A DNA stretch of 64,000 bases from CAVSRC01 sp963732845 (GTDB lineage: Bacteria; Pseudomonadota; Alphaproteobacteria; Rhizobiales; Kaistiaceae). Both the position numbers and the translations under genes were made by a program. Where the stretch lies: NCBI GenBank assembly GCA_963732845.1, contig CAVTBE010000018.1, positions 124,001-188,000 on the forward strand. The letters run 5' to 3'. Shown here in pieces: positions 7,834 through 16,475 of this stretch (the first letter of the stretch is position 1; each line of letters opens with the position of its first letter). A model generated the notes under the pieces. It searched no databases, was not told the origin of the DNA, and worked only from the letters and a program-made list of their open reading frames with translations.

Positions 7834-9102
7834 CTAGAGCAGGTTTCCCGCGTCATCGAATGTCAGAGCGGCGGGCTCCGAAAGCACCTCGATCGCAGAG
7901 TTGGCCCGGGCTTCCGGCAACATCGATTCGGACACCGCAATGTCGCTCATTTGCAACGTGTCCTTGATGCGCACCACGCGCGCCTGGGTCAGATCGCGCG
8001 CATTGCACGTCTTGACGGCGGCCAGGATCGCGTCACGGTCGTCGTCAAGCACCATCGGCATGCGGTTCGGGCCGACCACGGTCGAGGTCAGGCCGTTGGC
8101 GTAAACCATCTTGAAATCGATCTTGTCGGCAAGCTTGCGGGTGATGAAATCCGCCGTGCCCATGCCATTGGCGTTGCCGTGTGAGGCTGGGGTCAAGTCG
8201 AGCACGGCGATCTTGGCGATGTCCGGTCCGCCCGACGCATAGGGCGTCGGATAACGGCCCGTGATATTGGGGTCCATGCCGTCCCCGGAAATGTCCTTGC
8301 CGATCTGCTCGACGATCAGAACGTCGAACTGGTCAAACATGAACTTCGGCATGTTGGCCCTGGCCTCGACCAGGAGCTCCCTGTCGGTTTCCACCATTTG
8401 GCTGGCCGGAACGGCGACAACCTTGGCGACGCGCTCATAGGCGTTTTCCACCGTCCCAACGCCAAACAGAATGGGCGCCTTGGCCAGCGAGATTGCCGAC
8501 ATGGCGAGGATATGCTCGCCCATATATTTGAAACTGTAGGCATGGCACGCTTCGGCGCCCTTCTGTTTGCCGAGACCGATGGTGACCATCTTCACCATGC
8601 CGCTTTCGTTGTGGGCGCGGAAGGCGGTGTGTGGCTTGACGCGGTTTATCACCGCGATGCCATCGGCGTTGTATGCAAGCTTGTCGATGTAGACCGGAAG
8701 TCCGTTGTCGAGGCGGCCGATCTCGACCACCTCCATCGAAGAGCGGATCTCGCAGCCGGCAGTGGCCTCGGTGACGCCGAGACCGGCCAGCACGTCACGC
8801 TGCCCCTCGGCCGTGGCGCCGCCATGGCTGCCCATGGCAGGGACGATGAAGGGCTCGCCACCCCGCTTCCTGATTTCCTCGGCGGTGACCCGAGCCAGGG
8901 TCGGAATCTCGGCGACGCCCCGGCTGCCGACCGCGATGGCGATCTGCATTCCGGGTTTGACGGTATCGACCACCCCCGGGCGGTTGAGCTGATCTCTCAG
9001 CATCCCGGCAACGTCGGCCACTGCGGAAGAGGGGAAGCTCTGCCGAATCCTGGCTAGTCGCGGAAGAGGAATGCCTTCCAGCAGGGTCTTAACAATATCC
9101 AC
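7834..9102 (-). CDS. LarA-like nickel-dependent racemase family protein
   Basis: This 422-residue protein matches the lactate-racemase (LarA/DUF2088) family in pattern: PAMGSHGGAT, then NRVKPHTAFRA, a GLGKQKGAEACH segment, and a conserved later domain. LarA relatives racemise or epimerise 2-hydroxyacids using a pincer nickel cofactor. No larB, larC or larE homologue is in the window, so cofactor supply would come from elsewhere or the member may differ in chemistry. It starts with GTG and is the last gene of a reverse-strand unit with the SMP-30 lactonase and the second GntR gene, pointing to a sugar-acid substrate. Confidence 0.7.
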   Translation of the reverse strand: MDIVKTLLEGIPLPRLARIRQSFPSSAVADVAGMLRDQLNRPGVVDTVKPGMQIAIAVGSRGVAEIPTLARVTAEEIRKRGGEPFIVPAMGSHGGATAEGQRDVLAGLGVTEATAGCEIRSSMEVVEIGRLDNGLPVYIDKLAYNADGIAVINRVKPHTAFRAHNESGMVKMVTIGLGKQKGAEACHAYSFKYMGEHILAMSAISLAKAPILFGVGTVENAYERVAKVVAVPASQMVETDRELLVEARANMPKFMFDQFDVLIVEQIGKDISGDGMDPNITGRYPTPYASGGPDIAKIAVLDLTPASHGNANGMGTADFITRKLADKIDFKMVYANGLTSTVVGPNRMPMVLDDDRDAILAAVKTCNARDLTQARVVRIKDTLQMSDIAVSESMLPEARANSAIEVLSEPAALTFDDAGNLL

Positions 9103-9262
9103 TCGATTTCTCCATTCTTGAGAAATTCAGCAGCCGGTCGCTGCTCCACACACGACGGGTCCAGCCGCCACAGAACACAATGCCACGGTGCTCACCGCAA
9201 CATCCCTACAAACGACGGGCGGTCTGGCCTGACCGCCATTGGTTCACGGTACAGGCGCCGGC

Positions 9263-10357
9263 TCAGCCGGGCGTCGCACCCTGTGTCAGCACCTGCAGCA
9301 CGTATAGCGACTGGCTTGCGGTCATGAACAAGTGGTCGCGCTTGGGGCCGCCGAAGGCGACATTCGCACACACCTCGGGGAGCCGGATCCGACCAAGCAA
9401 TTTGCCCTGCGGCGACCACACGGTCACGCCGGCATAGCCGAGCGGGGCAAATGAACCGATCCAGAGGTTGCCGTAAACGTCGGCGCGCATCCCGTCTGGC
9501 CCGCAGGTCACGCCGTCCACCTTCATATCGCTGAACAGGCGCTGGTTGGTCAGGGTGCTGCCCTGTACATCGAACGCATAGACCACATTGGTGCCGCCAA
9601 CCTTGTCGCCAGGCCCTTTCTCGGTGCTGACCACGTACAGCGTCTTGTAGTCCGGCGAGAAACACAGTCCATTTGGGTCGGCGACCTGTTCTTCCGTCAG
9701 CACACGTTCCAGCCTGCCACTCGGATCCCAGCGATAGGTGTTGGTCGGCAAGGCGCGGCTCTTGCCGCCCATCGCGCCGGCATCCGGTTGGCCGACCAGC
9801 GGATTGAGCCGCCCGTCGGGGTTGGTCGGCCCTCCGGCGAAATCGGGATGGCCTTCGGAGAGACGGGCGCCATAGGGGGGGTCGGTGAACCAGATGCTGC
9901 CGTCGGGATGCGGTACCAGATCGTTCGGTGAATTCAGCGGCTGTCCCTCGAAGGCGTCGGCGATCACGGTCATCGACCCGTCGTTCTCCCAGCGCACCAC
10001 CCGCCGGAAGAAACCCTGTGTCGAGAGCTGCCGTCCCTGAAAATCGAAGGAATTGCCGTTGCTGTTGTGCGACGGCTTGCGGAAGGCGCTGACCTCGCCG
10101 GTTTCCCAGATGTAGCGGTACTGCGTGTTTCCCTGCACATCACTGAAGACAAGGTACTGCCCCTGGCCCGACCACGCCGGCCCCTCGGCCCATTTCGCGC
10201 CGGTCCAGACGCGACGGATCGCGGTCAATCCGACCAGCAAATCGTTGAATGCCGGATCGACGACCACGATGTCGGGATCGGGATAGATCATTGGCGGCGC
10301 TGAGCGGTCCCATTGTCGGGGCGGATTGGTAACGACACTGGGCGGCACGGGCATCAT
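9263..10357 (-). CDS. SMP-30/gluconolactonase/LRE-family lactonase
   Basis: The 364-residue protein has the six-bladed propeller signatures of the SMP-30 family: WAEGPAWSGQGQYLVFSDV, SPNDLVPHPDGSIWFTDPPYG, DPNGLCFSPD and a late TCGPDGMRADVYGNLW segment. The metal-ligand Asn and Asp positions are visible in SPNDL and PNGLCFSPD. Such enzymes hydrolyse aldonolactones to aldonic acids, which would feed the hydroxyacid enzymes nearby. There is no clear signal peptide, so it is likely cytoplasmic. AGGAGG ahead of ATGATG supports the start. A 67-bp gap separates it from the GntR gene upstream. Confidence 0.82.
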   Translation of the reverse strand: MMPVPPSVVTNPPRQWDRSAPPMIYPDPDIVVVDPAFNDLLVGLTAIRRVWTGAKWAEGPAWSGQGQYLVFSDVQGNTQYRYIWETGEVSAFRKPSHNSNGNSFDFQGRQLSTQGFFRRVVRWENDGSMTVIADAFEGQPLNSPNDLVPHPDGSIWFTDPPYGARLSEGHPDFAGGPTNPDGRLNPLVGQPDAGAMGGKSRALPTNTYRWDPSGRLERVLTEEQVADPNGLCFSPDYKTLYVVSTEKGPGDKVGGTNVVYAFDVQGSTLTNQRLFSDMKVDGVTCGPDGMRADVYGNLWIGSFAPLGYAGVTVWSPQGKLLGRIRLPEVCANVAFGGPKRDHLFMTASQSLYVLQVLTQGATPG

Positions 10358-10424
10358 GTCATCCTCCTGATTCTATATTGTTGCTGCGCCGCCATGCACG
10401 CCGGCATGAACAAAGCGACGGCCA

Positions 10425-11381
10425 TCATTCGAGCTCACGAGGCGGTGCGATTTTCGGCGGCCCGCGCTCGCGCGAGCGGCTCGGACCGGCCGGCGCTCTG
10501 CGCACGGACCGCACGAAGTTGGCTCGCGAGTTCGCCAGATGTTCGATCAGTTGCGCACGGGCGCCGTCGATGTCGCCCGAACGCATCTTCCGAAGAAGGT
10601 GCATGTGCTCGCCGATGGCCACGCGGTTGCGCTCACGCTCGTCGGACTTGTTCCACTGGTAGTGATAGTGAAACACGAACGAGACGACGTCATACAGATC
10701 CCGCGCGAAGCGGTTCTGCAGGTGGCCAATCAGCCAAAGATGGAAGTCTCGGTCGAGGGGTGCGAACGACAGGTAGTCCTGATCGAAGTTTTCGATCAGC
10801 ACCTCATGGCGGCGGATCAAGTCATCCACCTGCTCGAGCCAGGCATCATCGGGCTGCCTGGGAAAGCGGTCGATCGCGGCGGTCTCGACGATGGCGCGCA
10901 TGTCAGCCACCTCGTTGGCCAGGCGGGCGTCCAGGGCGAGCAGGCGCCAACCGCCACGCGGCCGCTTCTCGACGAGATGGTAGCGAGAGAAACCGATGAG
11001 AAATTCGCGCACCGACGCTGTGCTGGCGCCGCTCTCACGGGCCAAATCGGTTTCCGAGAACTGCCGACCGGCTTGCCAATCGCCGAGCAGCGTCCATTGC
11101 ATGAAGGTTCGTTCGATCAGATCCTGCGGGCTGCTGGTCTGCGTCTCGCTGAAATAGTCGGACTTCTCCGGCTTGCGCACGACCCTGAATTGGCCACGCG
11201 GACACGCCAGCACTCCGCGCTCAACCAGGTATTGCAGGGCGCCGCGAACCGTCGTGCGACTGACGTCGATCCGTCGCGCGATCTCGCTTTCGGATGCGTG
11301 CGGCGGCACCCACTCCAACGCGGTCAGCTTGTCGAGGATCAAGTTGGCAGCGCGTTTCTGCAGGATGTTCGATTTGGCCAT
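10425..11381 (-). CDS. GntR/FCD regulator with two winged-helix segments
   Basis: Two HTH-like stretches occur in tandem: SEIARRIDVSRTTVRGALQY near residues 30-50, and FSETDLARESGASTASVREF near 110-130. They are followed by an FCD ligand domain with its LDRDFHLWLI helix. Double DNA-binding segments occur in a subset of this family. I prefer ATG at 11381; TTG at 11405 would add eight residues. It leads the unit with the lactonase and LarA-like genes. Two ATTGNCAAT palindromes in the gap upstream are its most likely operators. Confidence 0.78.
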   Translation of the reverse strand: MAKSNILQKRAANLILDKLTALEWVPPHASESEIARRIDVSRTTVRGALQYLVERGVLACPRGQFRVVRKPEKSDYFSETQTSSPQDLIERTFMQWTLLGDWQAGRQFSETDLARESGASTASVREFLIGFSRYHLVEKRPRGGWRLLALDARLANEVADMRAIVETAAIDRFPRQPDDAWLEQVDDLIRRHEVLIENFDQDYLSFAPLDRDFHLWLIGHLQNRFARDLYDVVSFVFHYHYQWNKSDERERNRVAIGEHMHLLRKMRSGDIDGARAQLIEHLANSRANFVRSVRRAPAGPSRSRERGPPKIAPPRELE

Positions 11382-11461
11382 GAACACACCATCACTAGCC
11401 GACAATCCGATGGAGCCCCTTCTGGAATCGCGACGAAGGTAGCGTCCGGGCAGTGCAACTT

Positions 11462-11473
11462 ATATTGGCAATG
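11462..11473. promoter_or_regulatory. Candidate GntR operator, copy 1 (ATATTGGCAATG)
   Basis: The core ATTG-G-CAAT is a perfect odd palindrome. The same core recurs at 11624-11635. This copy lies about 80 bp upstream of the GntR start, well placed for autoregulation. Confidence 0.5.
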
Positions 11474-11623
11474 GCTTATCGACTGCGCGGCCAACGTTCC
11501 GACCAAACGCATCAAGCAACAGATCACCCGCACCTGTCGCTTTCGCGACAAGAACGGTGCCCCACCAGACATAAGGTCACACCCACCCTGGCGGCGCTTT
11601 ATCGATAGAGCACCATTGGACTG

Positions 11624-11635
11624 ATATTGTCAATG
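11624..11635. promoter_or_regulatory. Candidate GntR operator, copy 2 (ATATTGTCAATG)
   Basis: The core ATTG-T-CAAT is a perfect odd palindrome, and the outer bases ATA and G match copy 1 exactly. It lies between the GntR gene and the rightward dehydrogenase operon, so it could control the latter. Confidence 0.5.
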
Positions 11636-11753
11636 ACCGGTGACGTTTTCACCGCTCGAAACGACCACTAAACGGCGGCTGGTGGCCGATGGCATTCCAT
11701 GGCCGCCGCGGAGTCCGGCGCTTCGTTCATGATCGGGAGCGATCGACGAAACG

Positions 11754-11783
11754 TTGACAAAATCTGGCGGTCGGTTCTTTATC
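11754..11783 (+). promoter_or_regulatory. Weak candidate promoter for the dehydrogenase operon
   Basis: A perfect -35-like TTGACA (11754-11759) is followed 17-18 bases later by CTTTAT/TTTATC. Position and direction suit the 2-hydroxyacid dehydrogenase gene at 11883. The -10 match is poor. The rest of the 11406-11882 gap holds only the two operator candidates. Confidence 0.3.
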
Positions 11784-11882
11784 GATGATGCGCTGTGCTG
11801 AAAGGCGCCGCCATCAACAACGCCAGACGGCGTGACGTCGGACGGGGCGGCCTTTTGGTGACGCCATGAGGACGGAAAACCA

Positions 11883-12836
11883 ATGCCCCGAATTCTCGTC
11901 ACCCCTCGCTCGCTGACCTCCGGCGGGCATCCGGCGCTTGGCCGTCTCGTCGATGGCGGTTTCGAGGTGGTGACCTGTACTCCGGGCCAACTCCCGAGTC
12001 CGGAGGAACTCATCCGCCTGCTGCCCGGCTGCGTCGGGTGGCTGGCGGGTGTGGAGCCGGTCCCGGAATCGGTGATCGACGCGGCTTCTGACTTGCGCGT
12101 CATCAGCCGCAATGGCAGCGGCGTCGACAATCTGCCGCTGTCACAACTGGCGCGGCGCGGGATCAAGGTGGTGAAGGCCGAGGGGGCGAATGCGTCCGGC
12201 GTCGCCGAACTGGCCGTGGCGCTGATGCTTGCTGGATTGCGCCACATCCCGCTCACCGATGCCGGCATCAAGTCCGGCGGTTGGCCACGTCGCCAGGGGC
12301 GCGAGATTCGCGGCCGCACGGTGGGCGTCGTCGGTTGCGGCGCCATCGGGTATGAAGTGGCGCGGCTGGCGGCGGCACTCGGCGCCGACGTGCTGGGCTA
12401 CGACGTGGCCCGCCGCCCGTTGCCGCTCGCGCGGTTCCGCTGGGTGGAGCTGGGCGACCTGCTGACACAGGCCGATGTCATATCGTTGCACTGTTCGGCG
12501 CTGCCCGACGGCAGGGTGCTGTTGGACGCTCGATCGCTGGCTGAAGTGCGTCCCGGGCTGGTGCTCGTGAATACGGCGCGGGCTTCGCTGGTGGATACGG
12601 AGGCCGTCCTCGCGGGTCTCGAAGCCGGCCGGCTGTCAGCTTACGCCGTCGACGTGTTCGATACCGAGCCGCCGCGCAACCTCGACCTGGCGCGGCATCC
12701 ACAGGTGATCGCGACCAGTCATATCGGTGGCCTCACTTCCGAGAGCATTGAACGGGCGACCAATGCAGCGGTCGACAATCTGCTCGCCGCTCTGGAGACG
12801 CCGGAGGCGGTCCATGCCGGTCAAGCGCCCTCTTAG
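11883..12836 (+). CDS. D-isomer 2-hydroxyacid dehydrogenase (SerA-like)
   Basis: The 317-residue protein has the family's Rossmann motif VVGCGAIGYEVARLAAALG and the conserved active-site sequence: NGSGVDNL, an Arg in VNTARASLVDTE, Glu in DVFDTEPP, and His in TSHIGG. It would oxidise or reduce a 2-hydroxy/2-keto acid with NAD(P). It lacks the ACT domain of biosynthetic SerA. It is the first of three oxidoreductases reading right, with about 100 bp before the zinc dehydrogenase, and is likely part of sugar-acid breakdown rather than serine synthesis. Confidence 0.85.
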   Translation: MPRILVTPRSLTSGGHPALGRLVDGGFEVVTCTPGQLPSPEELIRLLPGCVGWLAGVEPVPESVIDAASDLRVISRNGSGVDNLPLSQLARRGIKVVKAEGANASGVAELAVALMLAGLRHIPLTDAGIKSGGWPRRQGREIRGRTVGVVGCGAIGYEVARLAAALGADVLGYDVARRPLPLARFRWVELGDLLTQADVISLHCSALPDGRVLLDARSLAEVRPGLVLVNTARASLVDTEAVLAGLEAGRLSAYAVDVFDTEPPRNLDLARHPQVIATSHIGGLTSESIERATNAAVDNLLAALETPEAVHAGQAPS

Positions 12837-12936
12837 CATTGACAAGGCGTTGGCCAAGGAAGGCTGACCGACGCAGAGCTGCCTGTTGGCAGCGCACAAG
12901 AAGGTGCTTCGCAAAAGCACAAGGAGATGTTTCGAA

Positions 12937-13959
12937 ATGAAAGCGCTCGTCTATACCGGGCCAACCAAAGTGGAAGTGCGGGACGTTCCGGCTGCGGCCG
13001 CGCGGCCGGGTGCAGCCAGGGTCAGGATGCACCTGTGCGGTGTCTGCGGCTCCGACATCAGCATCGTTGCGGGCAAGCACCCGCGCGCCAAGGCGCCGCT
13101 GGTGCTCGGCCACGAGTTCGTCGGCACGGTCGAAGAGATCATGGACGGCAGCGGCCGCATTGCCGTTGGCGACCGGGTGGTGGCCTATCCGCTGATCTCC
13201 TGCGGCACCTGCCTGCCCTGCCGCACCGGTCATCCGCATGTCTGCCAGACGCTGAAGCTGATCGGCATCGATGGCGACGGCGGCATGGCCGAGACCGCCT
13301 GGGTCGATGAAGACGTCCTGTTCAAGGTGCCGGACGCGCTGAGCGACGAGGTGGCCGCGCTGGTCGAGCCGCTCGCGGTGATCGTCCGCTCGCTGCACCA
13401 GGCACGGTTCAACCTTCTCGATTCCGCGGTGGTGATCGGGGCCGGACCGATCGGCATCCTGACCGCCATCGTCCTCAAGCACGCCGGCGCGTCGCGCATC
13501 ATCGTCTCCGATATCGATGCCGGTCGTCTCGGCCTCACGGCGGCGCTCGGTTTCGAGACGGTCGACGTGCGCAGCACCAGTCTTGTCGAGCATGTCGCCG
13601 CGACCACGGGCGGCGAAGGGGTCGACGTGGTGTTCGAATGCAGCGGCGCCGAGGGCGCGGCGCTGGAGATGACCAAGCTGGCGCGGGTCGGCGGCATGAT
13701 CTGCATGACCGGCATCCACAAGGCGCCGCGCGCCGTCGACCTGCGCGACATCAACTTCAAGGAACAGACCCTGATCGGCTCGCGCGTCTACACCAAGCGC
13801 GAGTTCGAACAGACCGTCGGCTACGCCCTGGCGATCGCCGAGGACCTGCGCAAGGTCGTCACCCAGATCGTGCCGCTGTCGCAGGCGGAGGGCCTGTTCG
13901 ATCTCATCGCCGACCCCGAGGTGCCGACCGCGAAGGTTCTGGTCGACTGCACCCGCTGA
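12937..13959 (+). CDS. Zinc-dependent sugar/polyol dehydrogenase (MDR family)
   Basis: This 340-residue medium-chain dehydrogenase has catalytic-zinc residues in CGVCGSD and GHEFVG, the structural-zinc four-cysteine loop (CGTCLPCRTGHPHVC), and a Rossmann GAGPIG motif. Relatives include L-idonate 5-, sorbitol and galactitol dehydrogenases. ATG at 12937 is chosen because AAGGAG lies 10 bases upstream and the family starts MKAL. An earlier in-frame start would add 17 atypical residues. The SDR follows 20 bp later. Together they suggest interconversion of a sugar acid and its keto form. Confidence 0.85.
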   Translation: MKALVYTGPTKVEVRDVPAAAARPGAARVRMHLCGVCGSDISIVAGKHPRAKAPLVLGHEFVGTVEEIMDGSGRIAVGDRVVAYPLISCGTCLPCRTGHPHVCQTLKLIGIDGDGGMAETAWVDEDVLFKVPDALSDEVAALVEPLAVIVRSLHQARFNLLDSAVVIGAGPIGILTAIVLKHAGASRIIVSDIDAGRLGLTAALGFETVDVRSTSLVEHVAATTGGEGVDVVFECSGAEGAALEMTKLARVGGMICMTGIHKAPRAVDLRDINFKEQTLIGSRVYTKREFEQTVGYALAIAEDLRKVVTQIVPLSQAEGLFDLIADPEVPTAKVLVDCTR

Positions 13960-13979
13960 CCCATACGAGAGTAAGACCA

Positions 13980-14738
13980 ATGACGCTGTTCGATGTCGCC
14001 GACCACAAAGCCATCGTGACCGGAGGAACGCGCGGCCTCGGCCACGGCATGGCCGAGGCGCTGCTCGAACAGGGCGCCGAGGTCGCCATCTTCGGCTCGG
14101 GCGCGACCGCAAGCGAGGTTGCCGAGGCGTTCCGCGCCCGTGGGCTCCGCTGCCACGGCCTTACTGTCGACCTTGCCGACGACGCCTCGCGCCGTGACGG
14201 ATTCGAGCGGGCGTTGAAGGCGCTCGGCGGCCGGCTGGACATCCTGGTGAACTCCGCCGGCGTCCAGCGCCGCCACAAGAGCGAGGCCTTTCCCCTCGAC
14301 GACTGGTCGGCGGTGATCGAGGTCAACCTGACCGCGGTGTTCGCGCTGTGCCAGATGGCCGGTCGCGTCATGCTCGACCAGGGGCGCGGCAAGATCGTCA
14401 ACATCGCCTCGCTGCTGTCGTTCTTCGGCGGCTATACGGTGCCGGCCTATGCCGCCAGCAAGGGCGGCATCGCCCAGCTGACCAAGGCGCTCGCCAACGA
14501 ATGGGCGGGGCGCGGCATCAACATCAACGCGCTCGCCCCCGGCTACATGGCCACCGAGATGAACTCGGCACTCATCGCCGACGCCGGACGCAACGCCGAG
14601 ATCTCCGCCCGCATTCCCGCCCACCGCTGGGGGACGGCCGACGACATGAAGGGGCCGCTGCTGTTCCTCGCCTCGTCGGCGTCCGACTACGTCAACGGCG
14701 CCGTCATCCCCGTCGATGGCGGCTATCTCGGACGTTAG
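13980..14738 (+). CDS. Short-chain dehydrogenase, KduD/gluconate 5-dehydrogenase type
   Basis: The 252-residue classical SDR has the cofactor motif TGGTRGLGHGMA, NSAGVQRR (NAG-equivalent), catalytic Ser in NIASLLSF, and YAASKGG. The C-terminal PVDGGYLGR and the QRRHKSE segment resemble 2-deoxy-D-gluconate 3-dehydrogenase and gluconate 5-dehydrogenase proteins. It is the last gene of the rightward oxidoreductase operon. Its stop codon abuts a MITE-like element, so the transcript end may lie within that element. Confidence 0.85.
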   Translation: MTLFDVADHKAIVTGGTRGLGHGMAEALLEQGAEVAIFGSGATASEVAEAFRARGLRCHGLTVDLADDASRRDGFERALKALGGRLDILVNSAGVQRRHKSEAFPLDDWSAVIEVNLTAVFALCQMAGRVMLDQGRGKIVNIASLLSFFGGYTVPAYAASKGGIAQLTKALANEWAGRGININALAPGYMATEMNSALIADAGRNAEISARIPAHRWGTADDMKGPLLFLASSASDYVNGAVIPVDGGYLGR

Positions 14739-15036
14739 GGCCCTTTTCGGCCGGATAGAGCCAATCCCGTTTCTCGACCGGTGAAGCGATCCGTCGTCGA
14801 GAGCGGCGAAGGGCGATCACAAGGGCATCGGTCGCGCCGGGATCGGCGTCGGGCGCCCGCCGGGCAAGAAGCCATTCTTCTCTCTCACGCCAGTCCCGCC
14901 CCACCAAGTCGGGGATCGCGGCTCCGATGGGGCGGCGGACGCGCGTCGGCGGCCGGCCGACTTGACAGCGCGACGCGGCCGGACGACGCTGCGGCGCTTC
15001 GTCGCAGTTCAGCGACAAGAGGCGGGAAAAAGCCCT
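14737..15036 (-). repeat. MITE-like inverted-repeat element, copy A
   Basis: About 115 bp of this stretch (14749-14863) matches the reverse complement of 48427-48540 with only scattered differences, including TTTCTCGACCGG and GGCGAAGGGCGATCA. The left tip AGGGCCCTTTTC and the right tip (complement AGGGCTTTTTCC) form an imperfect inverted repeat. The right third has diverged from copy B. The element occupies the whole gap between the SDR and the sigma-factor gene. Confidence 0.6.
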
Positions 15037-15554
15037 TGCGTGACTGGATCGAGCCTTATCTCAACCGCCTTTACGGCTTTGCCTTCGCGCTGACCCAGGA
15101 CCGGGATGAATCCTGCGATCTGGTGCAGGAATGCGCGGTCAGGGCGCTCGCCGCGAAGCGCTGGCCGACGGACGAACCGGCACGCCGCGCCTGGCTTTTC
15201 CGGATTCTCAGGAACGCCTTCATCGACAGCTACCGGAAGTCCGGCCGGGAGGTCTCGCTCGACCCGGCGGTTGACAACCATGCCGACGATGCCGAATGCG
15301 GCTGGGGCGGCGATCATCGCATCATCGACGTGGTAACGGTGCGGATCGCCGTCACACGGCTCACCGCCGCGCAACGGGAGATCATCGCCCTGATCGATTT
15401 CGTTGGCCTGTCCTATGCCGAGGCCGCCGACGTGCTTGGTGTGGCGGAAGGCACTATAATGAGTCGGGTCGCCCGCGCCCGCAGCGCCCTTCTTGCGGTC
15501 ATGGACCGCGAAAACGTGACTCCGCTGGCCCGCGTTCGCGGGCAGAGACGATGA
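15036..15554 (+). CDS. ECF-family RNA polymerase sigma factor
   Basis: The protein has sigma region 2 (YLNRLYGFAFALTQDRDESC, then DLVQECAVRAL and AWLFRILRN) and region 4 (RLTAAQREIIALIDFVGLSY, then VLGVAEGTIMSRVARAR). At 172 residues it has the usual ECF length. I start at TTG 15036: the region before it belongs to the inverted-repeat element and would add about 85 atypical residues. It overlaps the anti-sigma gene by ATGA. The gene order sigma, anti-sigma, sulfite dehydrogenase matches the sulfite-responsive RpoE4 locus known in Sinorhizobium meliloti. Confidence 0.88.
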   Translation: MRDWIEPYLNRLYGFAFALTQDRDESCDLVQECAVRALAAKRWPTDEPARRAWLFRILRNAFIDSYRKSGREVSLDPAVDNHADDAECGWGGDHRIIDVVTVRIAVTRLTAAQREIIALIDFVGLSYAEAADVLGVAEGTIMSRVARARSALLAVMDRENVTPLARVRGQRR

Positions 15555-16351
15555 CCATGCATAGGCCGGACTGGACCACTCTCAACGCCTATGTCGATGG
15601 CGAGCTCGACGCTGCGGCGGCCGCCGACGTGGCCGATGCCGCCGGCAGCGACAGTGCGACCGCCAACCAGATTGCCGCGCTCTACAAGCTGAAGGGGGTC
15701 AGCCACGGCGCCGCAGCCGAGGCTCCGGCCGATCTCAAGGCGCTGATGCCGAAGCGGCGGACAGTCTGGCCGAGCGCCATGGCGGCCTGCATTGCAGCAA
15801 CTATATTGGTCGGAACCGCCCTGTGGATGCTGGTGCCCTCGGCCCGCGCGCCGACACTGTCCCGGGATCTGCTGACCAAGGCCCGCACACTTCATGGCAA
15901 CTGGCTGGCGGCGGAGGCGCGCGGCATGGCGGATACGCCACCGGCCGTGCTGCTCACCGCGCTGACCACGTTCAGCCAGGTTCCGGTGATCCCGGACCTG
16001 CGCAGCACCGAGCTCGAAATCGATCTGGTCAAGGTCGCCGAAGGCCCCGACGGCCGGATGCTGCAGGTCGGCTATCGCGGCAATCACGGCTGTCACCTCA
16101 GCCTGTTCGCCTTCGTCGACGACCACATGCCGAAGACGGCGGTGCGCGTCGACGCCGGCAACGAGCGCGCCTATGGCTGGCGCGTCGGCGATCTCGGCTA
16201 CCTGCTGTTCGCCGTCGGAATGGACGAAAGCCGCCTGGCTCTGATTGCCGAAGAGGTCGAGAAGGCAACGCGCGTCCGCGCCCCGCTCGACGCGGCGGCA
16301 AAGCAGCAACTGGCCGAGAACAAGCGTCACAGCTCCTCCTGCCAGGCATAA
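15551..16351 (+). CDS. Membrane-bound anti-sigma factor
   Basis: This 266-residue protein has a short acidic cytoplasmic part (NAYVDGELDAAAAADVADAA, the usual start of anti-sigma domains), one membrane span at about residues 78-97, and a periplasmic domain of about 165 residues. The zinc-binding HxxxCxxC motif is not visible, so it is not a ZAS-type member. Its ATG overlaps the sigma stop (ATGA), so translation is coupled, as is normal for such pairs. It would hold the sigma factor at the membrane until a signal, plausibly sulfite, releases it. Confidence 0.78.
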   Translation: MTMHRPDWTTLNAYVDGELDAAAAADVADAAGSDSATANQIAALYKLKGVSHGAAAEAPADLKALMPKRRTVWPSAMAACIAATILVGTALWMLVPSARAPTLSRDLLTKARTLHGNWLAAEARGMADTPPAVLLTALTTFSQVPVIPDLRSTELEIDLVKVAEGPDGRMLQVGYRGNHGCHLSLFAFVDDHMPKTAVRVDAGNERAYGWRVGDLGYLLFAVGMDESRLALIAEEVEKATRVRAPLDAAAKQQLAENKRHSSSCQA

Positions 16352-16366
16352 AATTCGCCGAGGCGG

Positions 16367-16394
16367 GGAATAATCGGGCCCTCCCGCACGTTTC
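16367..16394 (+). promoter_or_regulatory. Candidate ECF-type promoter for the sulfite dehydrogenase
   Basis: GGAATAA (16367-16373) is followed after 15 bases by CGTTTC (16389-16394), a spacing and composition typical of ECF promoters. It lies about 80 bp ahead of the sulfite dehydrogenase start, so the upstream sigma factor could control that gene directly. Confidence 0.4.
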
Positions 16395-16475
16395 TACTCT
16401 CCAGCACGCACCGGGTGCGCTTGCCGCGTCTCGCGGCTTTTGCCTCGATCCGGGCGGCGAAGGGGAGGGAAACAC

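Noticed and set aside
12733..14112. 459-codon reverse frame opposite the zinc dehydrogenase and SDR
   Set aside because: Composition is low-complexity and no motif is visible; both forward genes have full catalytic motifs and ribosome sites.
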